Positions 6,542 to 12,868 of a stretch of 12,868 bases of DNA are shown piece by piece (position 1 is the first letter of the stretch; each line of letters begins with the position of its first letter). The notes under the pieces were generated by a model. The model was not told the origin of the DNA, made no database searches, and saw only the letters and a program-made list of their open reading frames with translations. The stretch is taken from positions 1 to 12,868 of the forward strand of contig SKYD01000256.1 in NCBI GenBank assembly GCA_007128075.1. The letters run 5' to 3'. The position numbers and the translations under genes were made by a program. The stretch comes from Thiorhodovibrio sp. (lineage in GTDB: Bacteria > Pseudomonadota > Gammaproteobacteria > Chromatiales > Chromatiaceae).

Positions 6542-8131
6542 ATGGCGTGCGTTCAACTTGCCGAACACGGCGGCTGTACTGCTGAAGAGCTTGAGGCAAT
6601 CGCGCTGGGTGCGACCCTGGAGCTACAGCCAAGCCACTGGCAGGCGGTGGCAACAGGTCACGCCTATTTGCAACAGTTAATCAGCGAACGCCGCCGCATC
6701 TATGGTGTCACCACGGGTTACGGCCCGCTTGCCCACACTGCGATTGATCCGCAGGCCTCGGCACAGCTACAACAGGGGCTGGTGTACCATCTTTGCAGCG
6801 GTGTTGGCCCCCTGCTCGACAAATCGCAGGTGCGGGCGATCATGGCGGCGCGCGTCCTGACCTTGGCACGCGGCTATTCGGCAGTTGCACCAGACACCTT
6901 GCGCTTGTTGCTGCACTGTTTGGCAGCAGATTATGTGCCGCAAGTGCCGGCGATTGGCACGGTTGGTGCCAGTGGCGATCTGACCCCATTGGCGCATATC
7001 GCCTTGGGGCTGATGGGGCAGGGCACAGTGTGGCTACAAGGAACGAGCCTACCCGCCGCGCAGGCACTGGCGCGGCTCAAGCTCACTCCACTGGTACCAC
7101 AGGGCAAGGATGCGCTGGCACTGGTCAATGGCACCTCGGCGATGGCGGCGATTGCCGCGCTCAATCACTGTCGAAGCCAGCGGCTGTTGCAGCTTTCGCT
7201 ACTGTTGACGGGGCTTTATGGTGAGCTATTGCAGGGGCATCGTGAGGCACTGCATCCTGGGCTTGCCCGTCTGCGCCCTCATCCTGGCCAACTGTGGGCG
7301 CAGCACATGCTTTGGACTCATTTTATCGACAGCCACCGCTTACAGCCTGTTGTCCAGCCTCCGCCCTACCTGCCCGCTGATCTTGCCGCTGGTGCAACCC
7401 GCGCCCATCAACCGCTGCCGCAGGATGCCTATAGCTTTCGCTGCGCTCCGCAGCACCTGGGCGCGGTCAAAGATGTGGTGGATTTTCACCATCAAGTGGT
7501 CATCCGTGAGCTAGAGTCCGTTACTGATAATCCGCTGCTTGTCCCTGAACACAGCCAAGTATTGCATGGTGGCAACTTTTTTGGTCAACACATTGCCCTC
7601 GCCGCTGACGCACTTAACAACGCATTGATTATTTTGGCAGTTCACAGCGAACGACGCATTGCCCGCATCACCGATCCCAACCTCAACCACGGATTGCCGG
7701 CGTTTTTATGCGGCAACCACAATGGTCTGCACAGTGGGTTTATGGGTGCCCAGGTCACTGCCACCGCAGTGGTTGCTGAAATGCGCAGTCAGGCGCATCC
7801 TGCCAGCATCCAGTCGATTGCCACCAATGCCAACAATCAGGATGTGGTGACCATGGGAACAGTTGCCGCCCGCCGTTGTGCCACCACACTGGATCGGCTC
7901 CAAGAGCTGCTAGCCATTGAAAGCCTGATCCTAGCCCAGGGTTATGAACTGGTTGGCGGGGCGGCGGCAGGCTTTGCCAGCATTTCTGGGCAGTTGTATC
8001 AGCGGATTCGTCATCACAGCAGCCACCTAGACGATGACCGACCGCTGGCGGATGAGATCAGCGCACTCAGCCACCAACTCAGTCAACCAGGTTGGCTGCC
8101 GACTGCCGAATTTTCTGTCAGCGACTTGTGA
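6542..8131 (+). CDS. tal: Tyrosine ammonia-lyase (PYP chromophore synthesis)
   Basis: A 529-residue member of the aromatic amino acid lyase family (HAL/PAL/TAL) that removes ammonia from tyrosine to give p-coumarate. The MIO prosthetic group forms from Ala143-Ser144-Gly145 in GTVGASGDLTPLAH. The catalytic loop tyrosine is Tyr60 (GVTTGYGPLAH). The selectivity pair is His83-Leu84 (LVYHLCSGVGP), the combination known from the Rhodobacter tyrosine lyase; histidine lyases have Ser-His and phenylalanine lyases Phe-Leu at this place. Further family blocks are QDAYSFRCAPQHLG, ITDNPL-like VTDNPLL and HGGNFFGQ. GGTGA at 6531-6535, overlapping the ligase stop, serves as the ribosome site, 6 bases before the ATG. 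With pyp and the ligase it forms one apparent operon. A histidine lyase is the alternative, made unlikely by the His-Leu pair and the context. Confidence 0.95.
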   Translation: MACVQLAEHGGCTAEELEAIALGATLELQPSHWQAVATGHAYLQQLISERRRIYGVTTGYGPLAHTAIDPQASAQLQQGLVYHLCSGVGPLLDKSQVRAIMAARVLTLARGYSAVAPDTLRLLLHCLAADYVPQVPAIGTVGASGDLTPLAHIALGLMGQGTVWLQGTSLPAAQALARLKLTPLVPQGKDALALVNGTSAMAAIAALNHCRSQRLLQLSLLLTGLYGELLQGHREALHPGLARLRPHPGQLWAQHMLWTHFIDSHRLQPVVQPPPYLPADLAAGATRAHQPLPQDAYSFRCAPQHLGAVKDVVDFHHQVVIRELESVTDNPLLVPEHSQVLHGGNFFGQHIALAADALNNALIILAVHSERRIARITDPNLNHGLPAFLCGNHNGLHSGFMGAQVTATAVVAEMRSQAHPASIQSIATNANNQDVVTMGTVAARRCATTLDRLQELLAIESLILAQGYELVGGAAAGFASISGQLYQRIRHHSSHLDDDRPLADEISALSHQLSQPGWLPTAEFSVSDL

Positions 8132-8155
8132 TAGCAATTCACTGGCTGGTATAGT
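8126..8155 (+). promoter_or_regulatory. Weak promoter candidate upstream of argD
   Basis: TTGTGA (8126-8131) and TATAGT (8150-8155) are spaced by 18 bases and resemble a sigma70 promoter starting at the end of the lyase gene. Transcription would begin near 8162, before the terminator at 8192. Any argD transcript from here must read through that hairpin, so this may be an attenuated leader or a chance match. Confidence 0.3.
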
Positions 8156-8191
8156 AGCCGTTGTGCTTTTGGCTTGTGGCGTGTTTGCGTT

Positions 8192-8235
8192 AAGGCGGTC
8201 TCCCGATTCGTTTGGAACCGCCTTCTTCGTTTTAC
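8192..8235 (+). terminator. Intrinsic terminator after the pyp operon
   Basis: AAGGCGGT (8192-8199) pairs perfectly with ACCGCCTT (8217-8224). An inner TCC/GGA pairing (8201-8203 with 8214-8216) extends the stem past a bulged C, leaving a 10-base loop. The downstream stretch TCTTCGTTTTA is T-rich though interrupted. It lies 60 bases past the lyase stop and 35 bases before argD, separating light-receptor and arginine genes. Confidence 0.75.
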
Positions 8236-8269
8236 GGTCACTTATTATTGTTGATTTTTCGGATACCTC

Positions 8270-9451
8270 ATGCTCGAATCCCTGATGAATACCTATGCGC
8301 GGCTGCCAGTGAGCTTTTCCCATGGCGAGGGTGCCTGGCTGTGGGATTGCCAAGGACGACGCTATTTTGATGCCATTGCTGGCATTGCCGTCTGCGGGCT
8401 GGGCCATGCGCATCCTGCTGTGACCCGTGCGATCTGCGAGCAAGCCGGGCGGCTGATTCACACCTCCAATCTATATCAGATTGAAGCGCAGGCGCGTTTA
8501 GGTCAGCGTCTAACCGCACTTGCTGGCATGGATCGGGTATTTTTTGCCAATTCGGGGGCCGAGGCCAATGAGGCAGCGATTAAATTAGCTCGGCTTTATG
8601 CCCATCAACGCGGCATTGCCCAGCCTGCGATCTTGGTCGCCGAACACAGTTTTCATGGTCGTACACTTGCCACCCTCACTGCCACCGGCAACCGCAAAGC
8701 CCAAGCTGGCTTTGAGCCATTGGTGCAAGGTTTTGTCCGCGTTCCATTTAATGACATCGAGGCAATTGATAAGGTCGCGGTCAACCGCACCAACATCGTT
8801 GCGGTGCTGGTTGAGCCGCTGCAAGGTGAAGGCGGAGTCATTGTGCCCGCGCCAGACTATCTCTCCGCACTGCGCCAGCGTTGCGATCAACACGGCTGGC
8901 TGCTGATGGTCGATGAGATTCAGACTGGCATGGGACGCACTGGCCGCTGGTTTGCGCATCAGCATTCTGATGTCCAACCCGATGTGATGACGCTGGCCAA
9001 AGGGCTAGCCAACGGTGTGCCGATGGGTGCCTGTTTAGCACGCGGCGAGGCAGCACTGACCTTGGGGCCAGGGACCCACGGCTCCACCTTTGGCGGCAAT
9101 CCACTGGCTTGTGCTGCCGCGCTGGCGGTGATCGACACCATCGACCAATCGGGTCTGCTCGAACAAGCAACAACGCTCGGTGAAATGCTTCGCACTGCAT
9201 TGGCGCAAGAACTCGACGAGGTTGCTGGCATCGTTGCCATTCGTGGTCAGGGGCTGATGCTAGGGATTGAATTAGAGTGCGATGCCCGCCCACTGGTGGC
9301 TGAGGCTCTGCAAGCGGGCTGGCTGATCAATGTCACCGCCGAGCGGGTGGTGCGTTTGTTGCCACCGCTGATTGCTGATCCAGCGGATTTGCAGCAGCTT
9401 GCTCAGGTGCTAGGTCAGTTGATCCGCTCGTTATTATCGGCTACTCATTGA
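8270..9451 (+). CDS. argD: Acetylornithine aminotransferase
   Basis: A 393-residue class III PLP-dependent aminotransferase that transfers the amino group of glutamate to N-acetylglutamate semialdehyde, giving N-acetylornithine in arginine synthesis. Seen: the cofactor phosphate segment NSGAEANEAAIKLAR (94-108), the aromatic block HSFHGRT (126-132), the PLP-pyridine aspartate in VDEIQTGMGRTG (Asp215) and the Schiff-base lysine Lys244 in LAKGLANGVPMGA. STFGGNPLA (272-280) is the other conserved loop. Length fits ArgD. The ATG at 8270 has a weak GGAT site 5 bases upstream; an in-frame ATG at 8285 (MNTYARLPVSF) also matches typical ArgD starts, so the true start may be there. argF follows after 24 bases, supporting ArgD over other ornithine or GABA aminotransferases. 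Some ArgD enzymes also act in lysine synthesis. Confidence 0.94.
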   Translation: MLESLMNTYARLPVSFSHGEGAWLWDCQGRRYFDAIAGIAVCGLGHAHPAVTRAICEQAGRLIHTSNLYQIEAQARLGQRLTALAGMDRVFFANSGAEANEAAIKLARLYAHQRGIAQPAILVAEHSFHGRTLATLTATGNRKAQAGFEPLVQGFVRVPFNDIEAIDKVAVNRTNIVAVLVEPLQGEGGVIVPAPDYLSALRQRCDQHGWLLMVDEIQTGMGRTGRWFAHQHSDVQPDVMTLAKGLANGVPMGACLARGEAALTLGPGTHGSTFGGNPLACAAALAVIDTIDQSGLLEQATTLGEMLRTALAQELDEVAGIVAIRGQGLMLGIELECDARPLVAEALQAGWLINVTAERVVRLLPPLIADPADLQQLAQVLGQLIRSLLSATH

Positions 9452-9475
9452 TTTTATTACAGGGAACCATCGCTC

Positions 9476-10393
9476 ATGGAGACTTGTCCGCCACGCCACT
9501 TTCTCACCCTGCTCGATCTCACCTCAGCACAGGCGCATGACTTAATCGCGCGCGCCATTGAGCTAAAACAGCGACAGCACCGTGGCCAGCCTTATCTGCC
9601 ATTGCAGCAGCGGGTGTTAGGGATGATCTTTGAAAAATCCTCAACCCGCACCCGGGTCTCGTTTGAGACCGGCATGGCGCAGCTTGGCGGTCATGCCATC
9701 TTTCTTGCCCCCCGCGATACCCAGCTTGGACGCGGCGAGCCAATTCCTGACAGTGCGCGGGTGTTATCGCGGATGGTCGATGCCATCATGCTGCGTACCT
9801 TTGAACATGAAACGCTGGAGTTATTTGCAAAACATTCGCAGGTGCCAGTGATCAATGGGCTGACGGATCGCTTTCATCCCTGTCAATTGCTGGCGGATAT
9901 CCAAACCTATATCGAGCATCGCGGCTCGATTCAAGGGCGCACTGTGACCTATATTGGCGATGGCAACAATATGTGCCATTCATACATCAATGCTGCCCAT
10001 TTATTTGATTTTCAGCTAAATATTGCCTGCCCACCGGGCTTTGAGCCAAGCCCCTTGGTGCTCAAAACTGATGACACCCGCTGTCGCTTGTTCACTGAGC
10101 CACGGGCGGCGGCTCAACATGCGGATTTGATCGTCACTGATGTGTGGGCAAGCATGGGACAAGAAGACGAAGCTGCCGCTCGCCGTGCTGCTTTTGCTGA
10201 TTTCTGTGTTAGCAGTGCGATTATGGCCGAGGCAGCAGATGATGCACTGTTTATGCACTGTTTGCCAGCGCACCGTGGTGAAGAGGTGACGGCTGAGGTG
10301 ATCGATGGTCCGCAGTCGGTGGTCTGGGATGAGGCTGAAAATCGGCTGCATGCCCAGAAAGCACTGCTTGATTATTTACTTGCTAACGCTTAG
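9476..10393 (+). CDS. argF: Ornithine carbamoyltransferase
   Basis: A 305-residue cytoplasmic enzyme that joins carbamoyl phosphate and ornithine to give citrulline, the sixth step of arginine synthesis. The carbamoyl phosphate loop is SSTRTR (55-60). The HPCQ motif is at 134-137, the ornithine-binding segment DVWASMG at 222-228, and the catalytic HCLPAHRGEEV at 261-271 contains Cys262. Length is normal for the anabolic enzyme. AGGGA at 9461-9465 lies 10 bases before the ATG. The gene follows argD closely and its TAG stop shares one base with the GTG start candidate of the next gene, so all three probably form one transcript. The symbol argF is used for the anabolic form; a catabolic role is unlikely beside argD. 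Confidence 0.97.
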   Translation: METCPPRHFLTLLDLTSAQAHDLIARAIELKQRQHRGQPYLPLQQRVLGMIFEKSSTRTRVSFETGMAQLGGHAIFLAPRDTQLGRGEPIPDSARVLSRMVDAIMLRTFEHETLELFAKHSQVPVINGLTDRFHPCQLLADIQTYIEHRGSIQGRTVTYIGDGNNMCHSYINAAHLFDFQLNIACPPGFEPSPLVLKTDDTRCRLFTEPRAAAQHADLIVTDVWASMGQEDEAAARRAAFADFCVSSAIMAEAADDALFMHCLPAHRGEEVTAEVIDGPQSVVWDEAENRLHAQKALLDYLLANA

Positions 10394-11136
10394 TGGATTT
10401 TGATTGTATGATTGCCTTACATCGTCTCGTACACTTTTTTCGCCGTGACCAGCGGCACTTTTTTAGCAGTTTGGTGATGCTTTTGGGGGGCTTGTTGATC
10501 AGCTCAAGCATCTTGGCACAAACCGCAGCCTATGTCACTGATCAGGGAGATTTTAATTTACGCAGCGGCGAAAGTACGCGGCATAAGATCGTGCGCATTC
10601 TCTCCAGCGGCACCGAGGTGCAGGTGCTGTCACAAAATCGTGAGACTGGATATTCTCGTGTTCGGCTCAATGACGGCACCATCGGCTTTATTTTGACCCG
10701 TTATCTGCAATCTGAGCCTGCCGCGCGCGATCAACTGAGCGCGATTCAAGCACAGCTTGATGAGCTGCAACAAGCCCCTGATCAGCTCACCGCCCGTCTC
10801 ACCACCTTGCAGGAAGAGCACAAGGCGTTACTTAAAGCCCATCAAGAAACCGTTGACCATAAAGATCAGATCGAGCAAGAACTAATCGAGATCCGCCGTG
10901 CAGCAGCGAATGTGGTCAATATCACCCAAGAACGCGCTGCACTCCAGGAAGATGTTGCCAGATTAACGCGAAAAGTTGGAGAACTAGAACAAAACAATCT
11001 GGAACTGAGCAATCTTGACAAACAAAAATGGGTAGTCACTGGGGCGTTGATTGCTGGCGCTGGCGTGTTGATTGGGCTGATTTTACCGCATCTGCATTTT
11101 CGGCGGCGGCGACAATCCTGGGGTGGATCGTTCTAA
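10393..11136 (+). CDS. SH3-domain membrane protein with coiled coil (TIGR04211/YgiM-like)
   Basis: A 247-residue envelope protein of the YgiM-like SH3 group; its function is unknown. Domain order: signal sequence or N-terminal anchor (hydrophobic 24-43, possible cleavage after ILAQ or QTA), then a bacterial SH3 domain (about 46-106) with NLRSGESTRHKIVRIL and the GTEVQVL and GTIGFI blocks. A long charged coiled coil follows (about 110-210), then a C-terminal membrane helix (213-232, VVTGALIAGAGVLIGLILP) and a basic tail (FRRRR). This order predicts a periplasmic SH3 domain and coiled coil tethered to the inner membrane. The GTG at 10393 shares a base with the argF stop; an ATG at 10408 (residue 6) is an equally good start. 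There is no link to arginine metabolism visible beyond position. Confidence 0.88.
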   Translation: MDFDCMIALHRLVHFFRRDQRHFFSSLVMLLGGLLISSSILAQTAAYVTDQGDFNLRSGESTRHKIVRILSSGTEVQVLSQNRETGYSRVRLNDGTIGFILTRYLQSEPAARDQLSAIQAQLDELQQAPDQLTARLTTLQEEHKALLKAHQETVDHKDQIEQELIEIRRAAANVVNITQERAALQEDVARLTRKVGELEQNNLELSNLDKQKWVVTGALIAGAGVLIGLILPHLHFRRRRQSWGGSF

Positions 11137-11149
11137 TCCATATCCTGTT

Positions 11150-11842
11150 CTAATCTGCCTGCGGATGTAACTGCCCGTGTTCCATCACTAAGCGGCGGTC
11201 ACAGCGGGCAGCCAATGCCGGATCGTGGGTGACCAGCACCAAGGCCGCCTTGGTTGCGGCGCGGCGTTCCAGTAACAGCTCAATGATGCGCTGTCCGGTG
11301 GCAGCATCGAGATTACCGGTTGGCTCATCAGCAAATAAAATTTGAGGCTGCGGGGCAAAAGCACGGGCTAACGCCACCCGCTGCTGTTCACCGCCAGAGA
11401 GCTGGCGCGGATAATGCCCCATGCGCTCGTGCAATCCCACCGCCGCCAATGCTTGTTCAGCCTGTTGACGCAAATCGCGCCGGTGTGGAGTGCTTAACTC
11501 CAGCGGCAACAACACATTTTCCAAAGCAGTTAAAGTGGGCAACAACTGAAAATTTTGAAAAACAAAACCGACCCGCCTGGCCCGCAGTGCAGCACGGGCA
11601 TCCTCATCGAGGTCATTGAGCCGCTGATCAAACAGCCACAGCTCGCCGCTGGTGGGCTGATCAAGACCCGCCAACAGACCAAGCAGGGTTGATTTTCCAG
11701 AGCCAGAGGCACCCAAGATCGCCACCGCTTCGCCAGCACCGATGGTCAGATCAAGCTGATTGAGGATGATCAGTTGCCCCTCGGGGCCGGTGAGTGATTT
11801 GCCGATTTGATGGGCGCGGCAAAGGGTGATAGAAGTAGACAT
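11150..11842 (-). CDS. ABC transporter ATP-binding protein (LolD/YbbA type)
   Basis: A 230-residue ATPase subunit of the MacB/LolD/YbbA group, which in known cases powers release of lipoproteins or export across the envelope together with an FtsX-type permease. Walker A is GASGSGKST (44-52), the Q-loop glutamine is Gln96 (FVFQNFQLLPTLTALENV), the signature is LSGGEQQR (148-155), Walker B is ILFADEP (168-174) and the switch histidine is His206 (VTHDP). The LTALENVLLPLE segment is typical of this group. I chose the ATG at 11842 because it gives the family N-terminus. An upstream in-frame ATG (11917) would add 25 unlikely residues translated through a perfect palindrome and part of the SCP2-like gene. 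No permease gene is adjacent: the next gene downstream is convergent. YbbA is the closest guess, since LolD usually sits beside lolC/E. Confidence 0.9.
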   Translation of the reverse strand: MSTSITLCRAHQIGKSLTGPEGQLIILNQLDLTIGAGEAVAILGASGSGKSTLLGLLAGLDQPTSGELWLFDQRLNDLDEDARAALRARRVGFVFQNFQLLPTLTALENVLLPLELSTPHRRDLRQQAEQALAAVGLHERMGHYPRQLSGGEQQRVALARAFAPQPQILFADEPTGNLDAATGQRIIELLLERRAATKAALVLVTHDPALAARCDRRLVMEHGQLHPQAD

Positions 11843-11855
11843 ACTTGATGGGTGC

Positions 11856-11878
11856 GACCGATCCGTGACGGATCGGTC
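11856..11878. repeat. Perfect 10-bp inverted repeat with 3-base loop
   Basis: GACCGATCCG (11856-11865) and CGGATCGGTC (11869-11878) are exact reverse complements around TGA. It lies 13 bases past the stop of the SCP2-like gene and 13 bases before the ATG of the ABC gene, both on the minus strand. No T-run follows in the minus direction, so it is not a classical terminator. It could be a transcript-stabilising hairpin, a Rho-related stop, or a protein-binding operator. Confidence 0.8.
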
Positions 11879-11891
11879 AACAAGACTGCGC

Positions 11892-12308
11892 TTATTGATT
11901 GAGTTCGTCAGCACCAATCTGCTGCATTAAGCCAAAACTTTTGACAAAAGGACCGGCCATGCGTGGATCTTTAATCATCGCAGAATAGTCGCCGACCTTA
12001 AATTTGAGTTTGCCAGTGGCGTATGCGGTGCCTAGCCCCATCATCCCGATGCCTTTCTCAACCCATTTAAGCCAATCTTTCATATCGGCGCGCATGTCCC
12101 AATCCGGCTCTTCGTTGCTCCAATCACCTGCACTGGTGCAGATGCCATCTTCAACCACAAACACCCCGCGCGGGTTTTCTTCGTCCTTAAAGCCGCAGGT
12201 GATCGTCGAGTTAAAATTGATCGCCTTGAGCTTTTCGCAGACCTCGGGCTCTGCATTCCAGGCATCTTTGAGCTGGTTCATCCATTCACTTGAGAATAAT
12301 TGAGCCAT
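11892..12308 (-). CDS. SCP2 sterol-binding domain-like protein
   Basis: A 138-residue acidic cytoplasmic protein that looks like a bacterial SCP-2 sterol-transfer-domain protein: a small fold with a hydrophobic cavity for lipids or acyl groups. The central strand pattern (INFNSTITCGF, then GVFVVEDGIC) and the late block ATGKLKFKVGDYSAMIKDP (98-116) are the recognisable family parts. No signal peptide or membrane helix is seen. An excellent ribosome site, AAGGAGGT (minus strand, 12325-12318), sits 9 bases before the ATG, suggesting strong translation. An extended -10 promoter lies about 75 bases upstream. The ABC ATPase gene follows 49 bases after the stop, with a hairpin between. The natural ligand is unknown, and the family call rests on remembered motifs rather than a search. 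Confidence 0.75.
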   Translation of the reverse strand: MAQLFSSEWMNQLKDAWNAEPEVCEKLKAINFNSTITCGFKDEENPRGVFVVEDGICTSAGDWSNEEPDWDMRADMKDWLKWVEKGIGMMGLGTAYATGKLKFKVGDYSAMIKDPRMAGPFVKSFGLMQQIGADELNQ

Positions 12309-12382
12309 AGTGGCATGACCTCCTTCGTTGGGGAAAAATCAGTGGGCACTTGATCGCGCCTCAGCTTTGCAAGACAGTGCTT

Positions 12383-12414
12383 ATTCTAACAGAATTTGCT
12401 AGTTGCGCGTGCAA
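12383..12414 (-). promoter_or_regulatory. Putative extended -10 promoter of the SCP2-like gene
   Basis: On the minus strand TGTTAGAAT (12391 to 12383) is a near-consensus extended -10. A TTGCAC at 12414-12409 could be a -35, but the 20-base spacing is long. That -35 candidate overlaps a 6-bp inverted repeat, AGTTGC-GCGT-GCAACT (12401-12416), a possible operator. The predicted start near 12376 leaves a leader of about 65 bases before the ATG. Confidence 0.5.
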
Positions 12415-12594
12415 CTTGATCGCCGCTGCCCGTTTTTTCACAGGTGAAGATGCAAGCGGATTCGTTGAATTTCACGAAAAAATCACAGATTATCGCCGAT
12501 GAATTCTCAAACCAAAAAACAACGCTTTGATGTCATGCGCTGGCTGCCGAGCTTGATTGACGGCAGACATTGATTTGGCTCCCATGACAACCGA

Positions 12595-12623
12595 TTGACT
12601 GCATATCTGCGGTGGCTATAGCC
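12595..12623 (+). promoter_or_regulatory. Possible rightward promoter with palindrome over the -10
   Basis: TTGACT (12595-12600) and TATAGC (12617-12622) are spaced by 16 bases. The perfect 10-base palindrome GGCTATAGCC (12614-12623) covers the -10 element, where a repressor dimer could bind. It points into the open frame at the right end. Motif evidence only, in AT-rich DNA where chance matches are common. Confidence 0.3.
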
Positions 12624-12732
12624 GACTATACTCGTTATATTATATATTTGCGAAAAATTTTAGAAGATAAAGCGCATTTCTAACCAATCAACTAAACCGT
12701 CTAAATATATCAGGTATTACCTACTATGTATT

Positions 12733-12868
12733 ATGGCTCAATACTTCGGCTTAACACCTATCACTTTCATATTGAGTACGGTTTCTGACAAAGACCCATC
12801 TGCTAAGTTGTTGTTTTATAGTTTGGCTAGCGTACTCAAATTGACCGTTTCCCGTCATGTGCGAGAAA
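12733..12868 (+). CDS. Possible partial gene running off the window (unrecognised)
   Basis: From the ATG at 12733 the frame stays open to the last base, about 45 codons (starts MAQYFGLTPITFILSTV), and is open without a start back to 12664. The residues do not recall any family. Codon choice is free of AGA/AGG, and a promoter-like site lies upstream, but no ribosome site fits the ATG. A competing minus-strand frame (12868 to a TAA at 12751-12753) is also open for about 38 codons, rich in Gln and Arg, and could be the end of a leftward gene. At most one of the two is likely to be real, and perhaps neither is. Confidence 0.2.
   Translation, partial: MAQYFGLTPITFILSTVSDKDPSAKLLFYSLASVLKLTVSRHVRE

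Larger units (their letters stand above)
12326..12868. other. About 540 bases without a recognised gene, AT-rich toward the end
   Basis: The left part (to about 12420) carries the promoter region of the SCP2-like gene. From 12421 to about 12600 I see no convincing coding frame, only a 6-bp hairpin (CTGCCG 12544-12549 with CGGCAG 12561-12566). From about 12600 the base composition shifts clearly to AT, unlike every gene to the left, with several short palindromes and a reading frame that runs off the end. The shift suggests a boundary with a differently evolved or acquired segment, but the stretch is too short to say. Confidence 0.6.

Noticed and set aside
6542..8131. Histidine ammonia-lyase (hutH) as the identity of the lyase
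   Set aside because: The selectivity positions read His-Leu rather than Ser-His, and the gene sits in a pyp cassette with no other histidine-degradation gene.
11843..11917. N-terminal extension of the ABC ATPase starting at 11917
   Set aside because: The extra 25 residues are translated through the perfect palindrome and overlap the SCP2-like gene, and the family N-terminus begins at 11842.
12004..12303. Plus-strand frame of 99 codons opposite the SCP2-like gene
   Set aside because: The minus-strand gene has an excellent ribosome site, a promoter and family-like sequence; the plus frame has none of these.

Overview
The window is a chromosomal segment of a gammaproteobacterium, most likely a halophilic or alkaliphilic purple sulfur bacterium of the Ectothiorhodospiraceae/Chromatiaceae type. 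The lineage is inferred from three things: a photoactive yellow protein (PYP) of the Halorhodospira halophila type with its chromophore-making enzymes, a yebC-ruvC pair, and coding sequence that is moderately GC-rich with many GTG starts. I cannot name the species. No rRNA, tRNA, CRISPR array or recognisable insertion sequence is visible.

Layout. Bases 152-1425 (+) hold yebC and ruvC, tightly coupled. A cardiolipin-synthase-type phospholipase D (1422-2849, -) converges on ruvC and overlaps its stop. Divergent from it, 2934-4807 (+) encodes a receiver-histidine kinase protein whose stop overlaps the start of a class I glutamine amidotransferase (GTGA overlap). A promoter-like site at 4834-4842 then leads into pyp (4907-5284), an AMP-forming p-coumarate:CoA ligase (5312-6535) and a tyrosine ammonia-lyase (6542-8131). 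An intrinsic terminator (8192-8235) closes this unit. Next come argD (8270-9451), argF (9476-10393) and an SH3-domain/coiled-coil membrane protein (10393-11136). On the minus strand, an SCP2-like protein (11892-12308) is followed by a LolD/YbbA-type ABC ATPase (11150-11842), with a perfect 10-bp hairpin between them. The last ~540 bases hold no recognised gene and become AT-rich toward the end, where a reading frame runs off the window.

How the genes work together. The centre is a self-sufficient blue-light receptor cassette. The lyase makes p-coumarate from tyrosine, the ligase activates it to the CoA thioester, and the p-coumaroyl group is attached to Cys69 of PYP. All key PYP residues (Tyr42, Glu46, Thr50, Arg52, Cys69) are present, and the lyase carries the His-Leu pair typical of tyrosine selectivity. 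Directly upstream is a soluble receiver-kinase with no sensory domain of its own, co-translated with an amidotransferase of unknown substrate. Its position makes it a candidate for the unknown downstream partner of PYP, but that is inference from neighbourhood only. argD and argF supply two steps of arginine synthesis. The flanking genes are housekeeping (DNA repair, phospholipid synthesis, envelope transport).
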